DNA from: Ifrita kowaldi
Taxonomy: Eukaryota; Chordata; Aves; Passeriformes; Cinclosomatidae
NCBI GenBank assembly: GCA_013398055.1
Contig: VZRS01001749.1
Coordinates: forward strand, 1-64,000
Length of the DNA: 64,000 nucleotides
Direction of reading: 5' to 3'
Below are positions 58,499-64,000 of the stretch, in pieces. The translations under genes and the position numbers were made by a program. The notes below the pieces were generated by a model. It made no database searches. It was given only the letters and a program-made list of their open reading frames with translations, and was not told the DNA's origin. Position 1 is the stretch's first letter, and each line of letters begins with the position of its first letter.

Positions 58499-61400
58499 CA
58501 GTCTCTGTGCCCAGTGGGCTCCATCTGGGAGAGGTGCAGCTCTTCCCCAACATCTTCAGCAGGTGCTGATGGAGGAGGAGCCTTTCTCTAATATCTGGAC
58601 CACTTTTAACCAGTGAGGAGAGCCAAGATGTGTCCATCCCTGGTTGCTGTCCATGGTTTAGCAATCCATGATTGCTGATGTTACAGATGCAGCAGAGGAA
58701 ATTATCCCAAGCAACTCCCTGTGCTACTGTATCCACTCATTTTCTATCCCAGCTCTGCCTGGGAATAACATCCTGCCTTTTCCCTTTCCTCTTGGTTAAT
58801 AGTTTAACTTTTGGAGCACTTTCAGTCCATGTTAGTTTGTGGAGAAAGACATCAGCAGTGGTAGCTGAGGAAAATTCTATTAGGTCATTCCTCCTCAGAA
58901 CACAGTACCTGTCTCCTGAGCTCTTGGCGGATGTTGGCCAAATAATCCTTTTAATAGCTTTTGTGAGTTAAAAGGGTAGGTAACTGTCATAAGGCTAAAT
59001 GATTGCATAGATTAATTTACTTGTGGCCGAAAGAAATCAATTGTAATTTAAATTTTTGTCTCTGGACTGATTACAACACCAGACATCAACTTTCTCTGTA
59101 AGAATCTGCTGTGTGCATTGAAGTCTGTGGGTCTGGATTAGTGACAGATTATCCAGAATGATGTGATGGCGTCTCTTTGCCTCTCACAGACATCTCTAAT
59201 GTTGTTGGATCTTTTCCTCGTGTCTTACAGAATGGTGAATAACACTGAAGACCCTCAAGAGGCTTTGTAACGTCCCATCCTCATGTAAAGTATGCTCAGA
59301 ACTTTTCCAGTAGTGTAAGTACAAGCTGAAGAAACTCATAACAAGAGTAATTTTGTGGTATTTTTCTGTTAAATTGTCTAAAAGAAGTGGTTACAATGAT
59401 TATGAGCAGTTGGCTGAGTTGGAGAGTTCCACTGGTTTAGTGGAATATTTAAACCAGGGAAGACATTTAAACCAGGAATAGTAAAATAGCTGGATATTTA
59501 AATCAGGGAGTAGTAACAGTGAATTCCTCACTTGGCCTGGCTGATGTATTGTTTGTGCTTCTACATTTCTGTCACTGAAACAGAAGGAAAATGATGGCAG
59601 TTCTTTGAAACTCAGCCTTGATCAGAGAAAAATCAGTGTTAGAGGAGAGATCTCCATACAACCACTGAACACATGAGAGGGATAGAGTGTTTAGCACCAC
59701 TCTAGATTTGCTGAAAGGGATGAGCCACCTTCAATTCAGTGTCCTCTGGCAGAGAGAGGCACAAAACCTGAGGTGCCTCACCTAACCCTGGAACTGGATG
59801 TGTTGGTCCAAGCAACTCAAGTCTCTTGAATGCCAATGCCAGTCGAGGTTGTCCAAATCTCATTCTGTAACTCGAAATTAGTTTGTTCCTTTAAATTACT
59901 TCTGTCATATATCTTCAATTTAATTGGTTTCCATGCAGTTTCTTCAATAAATAAGCAAATGAATTCAAATTTTGGAGCTTGTCAGGCTGAAAGGAAGGGC
60001 TTGACCTGTGCTGTGCTGTCACTCATCTCCCACTGGCCAGTCCTGTGTCGCTGCTCCCAGTATCCCTGTTACAGGCACAACCAAATGTTCATCCCCTGGC
60101 AGTCACATTCCTGGGATACTTTGACCTCTTGACTTCAGGTTGTTCCTTCTCTCAGACTGAGCTGAAAAGAGGAACCTTTGCTGCAGAATAGGTAGCAAGG
60201 AACTGGGCTGCTCTGAATGACTCACATTTTCCCAGATGGATTATTTCAAGGATGAAGATTTGTCCTTGGACATTCATAGTGCAAGTGGCAGTGCAGTCAC
60301 AGCCTTCTGTAGAGGGAGTCACAGCAAAAAATAATGACTGCCAGGGGTTTAGTGTTGGAAACCAAACTCCAGTGGATTTCAAAAAGCCATTAATTAGTTA
60401 TTTTCTATTGAGGGTGCCTTAGTGTTCTGTTCAAAACTAGTGGTTTCCTACTTGCTGGCAGTCCCTTGAGCCACCTCCTATTCTTCCTTTTAGCTGGAAG
60501 TATGTTGGATTTCGGTATTAAAACCACCACTTGAAATTTGAAAGATCTAATTCACAGCAGGAGAGAAGTCTGGAGGTAAGGCCACGTCACCCTGGGCATC
60601 TTTGTTATCCCAGTAATTCGGAGTTTGCTGGGTGACCTCAGAGCTGCTCTGTGCTTTGAGTGAGCACAAGGACATCTCACAGCTTTGTGTCAGGCTTTTG
60701 CCAGAAATTTCCAAACTGGGAATTGCATAGCTTGAATTTCCTGGTTTTTAGCTTGATTTCAGTCATGTTCTGCCCCTGTGCAGTTTTCTGCTGCCACATC
60801 CTAGCAGAGCAGTAGCAGCTTCCTTGATTTATTCCAGTGTATGTGCAGTTAATATGGTCATGGGAGGTGCAGTAGAAGTAGAGGTGAATAATTTTTGACT
60901 GAGGGAAAAGTGGGGGGGAATCTATTTGGAGGGGATTAGAGAGTATTAAATTAGAGGAAATGGGCCAAGATGACCCATTTAGATAGAAAGTTTCCAGATT
61001 AAACCACAGATATCTTCTTAAAAGGGTGAATGGGACTGTGAAAGGGAAAGAAGAAAATGGAGACTTAAAAATGTTTTTAAAAGTTTGAATGTACATCTTT
61101 GAATACATTTTTGAATGTAAGTAGTGATTAAGATTGAACAGTTGCAAAACTGCCATGGTAAGAGAGTAGTTGGGTTACTCCTAAGAGTAGGAGTCACCTG
61201 GGTGCAGTTATCTTTTCACTGCCTCATTTTTACCCTTAGTAGGATGAGAGTCAGTGCTGCAGAGGAGTTTGAGGCATGATGTGAACACAGAACTCTTGAT
61301 CTTGACCTCGCAGGAATTAAGAATTTATCTAAAACGAAGTGCGGTAGCCAACACAGGTTGATCTCTGTTGGGCTCCCCATAAATATGGGAGCAATTACTT

Positions 61401-62060
61401 GTGCTTCACAGTCCATATTGATTAATTAATATGTGTTAATAGTGAGCCATGACCATCAGTATGTTTTACATCCCTCAAAATATGATTTCTGATAGAACCA
61501 GGCAGTTTCACTGTCGTCACTTCAAGTTTACCTGAATTCTCAGGCCAGTGCTTATGAACTTAACTGCCAGCAGTGACAGGGCTGTCTGGGGAGCGAGTAA
61601 AAGAAAATCAGGGTGAGTAATGCAGATGGAAAAGAACTGGATTGAAGCCTTGTCATCATTTAGGGAAAACAACAGGAAGAAAAGAACAAGAGTGTGAACT
61701 CTACCAAATCAACACAGATTGAAGAGCAGGCACTGGAGTTACAGTGGCTTAGAAAATCATCCCAGGCTGTGCTGTACCTGTCCAGTGTCCTTGAAATGTG
61801 ACACAAAACAGGTTAATTAAACTCAGGTAACAGAAAACTCAGCTGATTTTCTCTTTTTCTCTTCAGTGACAAGACATCATGTAAATAGCAGGTGACTCGG
61901 ATTATTCAGTTGGCTTTTTTAGCTTCTTTAACTGAAACAATGTCCTGCCTGAGCCCTTGGTTTTACTTCAAGATTAACCAGATGAGGAGTTAATTCATGA
62001 TTTCACAGCTAAAGTAACCTAAAGAAAAATCTTGTTGAATGGAAGAGTTTTGTTCCTCAA
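58499..62060. other. Single-copy, probable intron
   Basis: No gene was recognised. An acceptor-like site at 59229 (CCTCGTGTCTTACAG) is followed by a 13-codon frame that ends in TAA, too short to judge. The 159-codon minus frame at 60677-61156 has no motif. Confidence 0.4.
59445..59517. repeat. Imperfect triplicated ATATTTAAACCAGGGA motif
   Basis: ATATTTAAACCAGGGA, ACATTTAAACCAGGAATAGT and ATATTTAAATCAGGGAGTAG lie within 73 bp. The second and third copies also share a following AGTA. An old, irregular tandem duplication. Confidence 0.8.
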
Positions 62061-62172
62061 AAGGGTTTGGCACAGCTGCCCAGGGCAGTGGTGGATTCCC
62101 ATCCCTGGAGGGATTTAAAAGCTGTGTGGATGTGACACTTGGGGACATGGGTTAGTGGTGGCCTTGGCAGTG
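62061..62172 (+). repeat. CR1 fragment lacking its 3' terminus
   Basis: It contains CACAGCTGCCCAGGGCAGTG, CCATCCCTGGAGGGATTTAA, GTGTGGATGTGACACTTGGG and GCCTTGGCAGTG, then stops about 50 bases short of the usual end. It belongs to the same older 3'-end type as the copy at 57791. Loss of the 3' end is unusual for CR1, whose copies are normally truncated at the 5' end, so a later deletion is likely. Confidence 0.92.
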
Positions 62173-63101
62173 TGGAATGTAGACTGGGTCCTGTCTGTCA
62201 TGCAGGAAATTTCCCTAGTTCAGGTGTGGGTTACACAGAGAAATGTTTGTTGCTTTAAGGGCATTAATTAGGATATTCATTTCTTTCTGAAATGCTTTTA
62301 ACTAAAATAAAACTCCAGTATGGGAGCAGCAGTGGCCAGAAGCCCATGGTTTTTCTTTTATGATTTGTTTTCTTCAAGGAGACACTGTTACCTATTCCTG
62401 AGTTCTCCAAGTGTAATCTCTGTCTTCACTAAGGCTGTGCCAGTAAAACTGCACTTGCAAACTGTTTGTCTAGTGGAAAACAATTTGCTTTGTAGTCAAG
62501 CACAAAAACAGGGGTAGGTGAGGTTCAGCTGTTTGCTGAAAAAACAGGGTTTGGATTTGAGCTTTCTGAAGTAACAAATTTCTCTTTTGAGGAAGTGTTT
62601 TGGTTGTTAGTGCTGGTGATAGATCCTGAAGGAGAACGAAGGTACCTGAAATACCTCAGGATGTCTCCTTTTCTTCATGTGTGGAAGAGGTAGTGGAAAT
62701 CCTGGTGATGGCTTCGCTTGAGAGTTGTCCCACACCTTGTCATGTCTGATGCTATAGATGGACCTTGCATGTGTGGTGAGAAAATGCTCAGAGTTTGGCC
62801 AGGCTCTTGTTCTGCCTTCTTGCAAAATTCTGTGTGACTTTGAATGAGTCATTTGGACTTGTCCAAAGTCCAGCCCTTCTCTGAGAGCTCCTGGTCACAA
62901 AAATTAGTGTAGTGTTACTTCCCTGCCTCACAGGGAACTTGTGATTCCAGTATTTTGATACCTCAGGTGGCAGAATTAATGGAGAAGAGTTCTGAGATTC
63001 TGCCTGGATTTTAATAAAGGATTGGTCAAATTTTGATATTAAATAGAGGAGGCAGAAGGCAGCACTATACCCTGTAGTCTTGACAGCTGAAAATTATGAA
63101 T
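62173..63101. other. Single-copy sequence with one probable SINE fossil
   Basis: Except for the MIR-like element at 62790-62960, nothing was recognised. Confidence 0.35.
62790..62960 (+). repeat. MIR-like ancient SINE fossil
   Basis: The order CAGGCTCTTGTTCTGCC, CTGTGTGACTTTGAATGAGT, CAGCCCTTCTCTGAGAGCTC, then GTTACTTCCCTGCCTCACAG and GGAACTTGTGA follows the MIR layout ('ctgtgtgaccttgggcaagtca' ... 'tacctacctcacaggg'). Highly diverged. Confidence 0.5.
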
Positions 63102-63255
63102 TATCATAGAATCCCAAACTGTTTTGGGTTTGGGTTGGAAGGGACCTTAAAGCTCATCCAGTTCCACCCCCTGCCACGGGCAGGGACACATTCCCCTATC
63201 CCAGGTTTCTCCAAGCCCCATCCAGCCTGGCCTGGAACACTTCCAGGGATGAGCC
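63102..63255 (-). repeat. CR1 LINE 3' end, short
   Basis: The + strand starts ATCATAGAATCCCAAACTGT and contains GGGACCTTAAAGCTCATCCA, CCACGGGCAGGGACACATTC and CCTGGAACACTTCCAGGGAT. It is 5'-truncated after about 150 bp. Confidence 0.95.
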
Positions 63256-64000
63256 AGTCTGGTGTCTAGGGCAGGCCCATGTCTCAGTTTTATTGATGAC
63301 TTCTTTAATGACTCTGTTTCTTCACATGGATTACACTATTTCAGTGTGTTCATAAGATTTACTGTAAGTAAAGCACACGAGTCCTGCTTTGGGAGCTGTT
63401 ACAGAGCTTATATATCCAAAGTTTAGTCTTGGCTCTCAAATCCAAGAGCTCCTCCTTGCTCTTGGCACAGGTTTGGGCTTTGGGCCCTGGTTCAGCGCTC
63501 AGCTGCCACTACAGCTTTTCTCTCTGTTTGTTAGTCCTTCTGGTCGCTCATTCTGCCCTTGAATCCAGGCTCAGAGTTTGAATTCCTGCCTTGTTGCTGT
63601 AGAATTGCAACAATAGCAGGAAACCCAGATTTTGGAAGTAGGGAAGGTTAGGGTTAGACAGATAAGGTGTCAGTGTGAATCAGTGTGTGCCTTGAGTCGA
63701 ATTCAGAAGTATCTGGCTGCCAGCCCTGTGCTTAGTCAGAGGTCAGTCTCTTTTGTAAGACTTGGATTATGACAATAATTGCCATTTATATTATATTTTT
63801 GCCTTGTAAGATCAATCTCAAGTTCTCTCTCTCTTTCCCAGAGATGTAAAGCAGAGTTAAGTTACTCACCCGAGTGGCAAAACTGCTGGGTTTGCTCACT
63901 GCCAGCATCCAGTAAAATCATTTTATCAGCAGAGAATTTCAGAGAATAAGTGGAAGAACAGCTTGTGTAGAATAGTGAGTCGGGGTTTGGGGCTCTTTAA
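63256..64000. other. Single-copy sequence to the right edge
   Basis: A stretch at 63842-63885 (GAGATGTAAAGCAGAGTTAA then GTTACTCACCCGAGTGG) may be a minus-oriented MIR core remnant, too short to call firmly. Nothing else was recognised. Confidence 0.35.

Noticed and set aside
59230..59272. Acceptor-like site followed by a short frame ending in TAA
   Set aside because: Thirteen codons cannot be distinguished from chance and no polyadenylation signal is nearby.

Overview
The window is vertebrate nuclear DNA, most probably from a bird. The repeat load is low and almost entirely CR1 (chicken repeat 1) LINE 3' ends, recognised by the avian-type tail ending in ATTCTGTG-like octamers. There are a few very old MIR/CORE-SINE-type fossils, no L1, Alu or tRNA-SINE families, and one assembly gap inside a CpG island, as is common in draft avian assemblies. 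No bacterial-style genes, operons, CRISPR arrays, rRNA, tRNA or intact proviruses were seen. Almost all open reading frames here are chance frames or frames running through CR1 copies.

Layout. From 1 to about 13.0 kb the + strand is sampled as mostly A/C-rich and largely single-copy, with CR1 pieces at the left edge, 6.0, 9.0-9.5 and 12.0 kb and an AAT/AAC microsatellite at 2.17 kb. At 13.0-14.46 kb lies a CpG-rich, probably promoter-bearing island interrupted by 492 N. The + strand is C-rich on its left flank and G/T-rich on its right flank, so the likely main transcript runs rightwards and a divergent leftward transcript is possible. From 14.5 to 64 kb the + strand is mostly T-rich in the lines sampled, as expected for intron of a rightward gene, but no exon can be assigned to a known gene. 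Four short open segments bounded by reasonable splice signals are listed only as weak candidates.

Repeats in the right part. There is a run of minus-oriented CR1 copies at 30.1 and 33.4-38.9 kb, then a run of plus-oriented copies at 42.8-51.0 kb. An older LINE reverse-transcriptase fossil lies at 48.05-48.31 kb. A CR1 copy has inserted into an older CR1 at 57.8-58.5 kb. Two CR1 copies 2.3 kb apart (48.5 and 50.7 kb) share homologous non-CR1 3' flank, which is the most interesting structural observation in the window.

No new biological system was found. The observations worth following are the shared CR1 3' flank, the nested, deleted and chimeric CR1 copies, the ancient SINE fossils, a cluster of GATTTAAATC palindromes resembling a DNA-transposon remnant, and the composition switch at the gapped CpG island.
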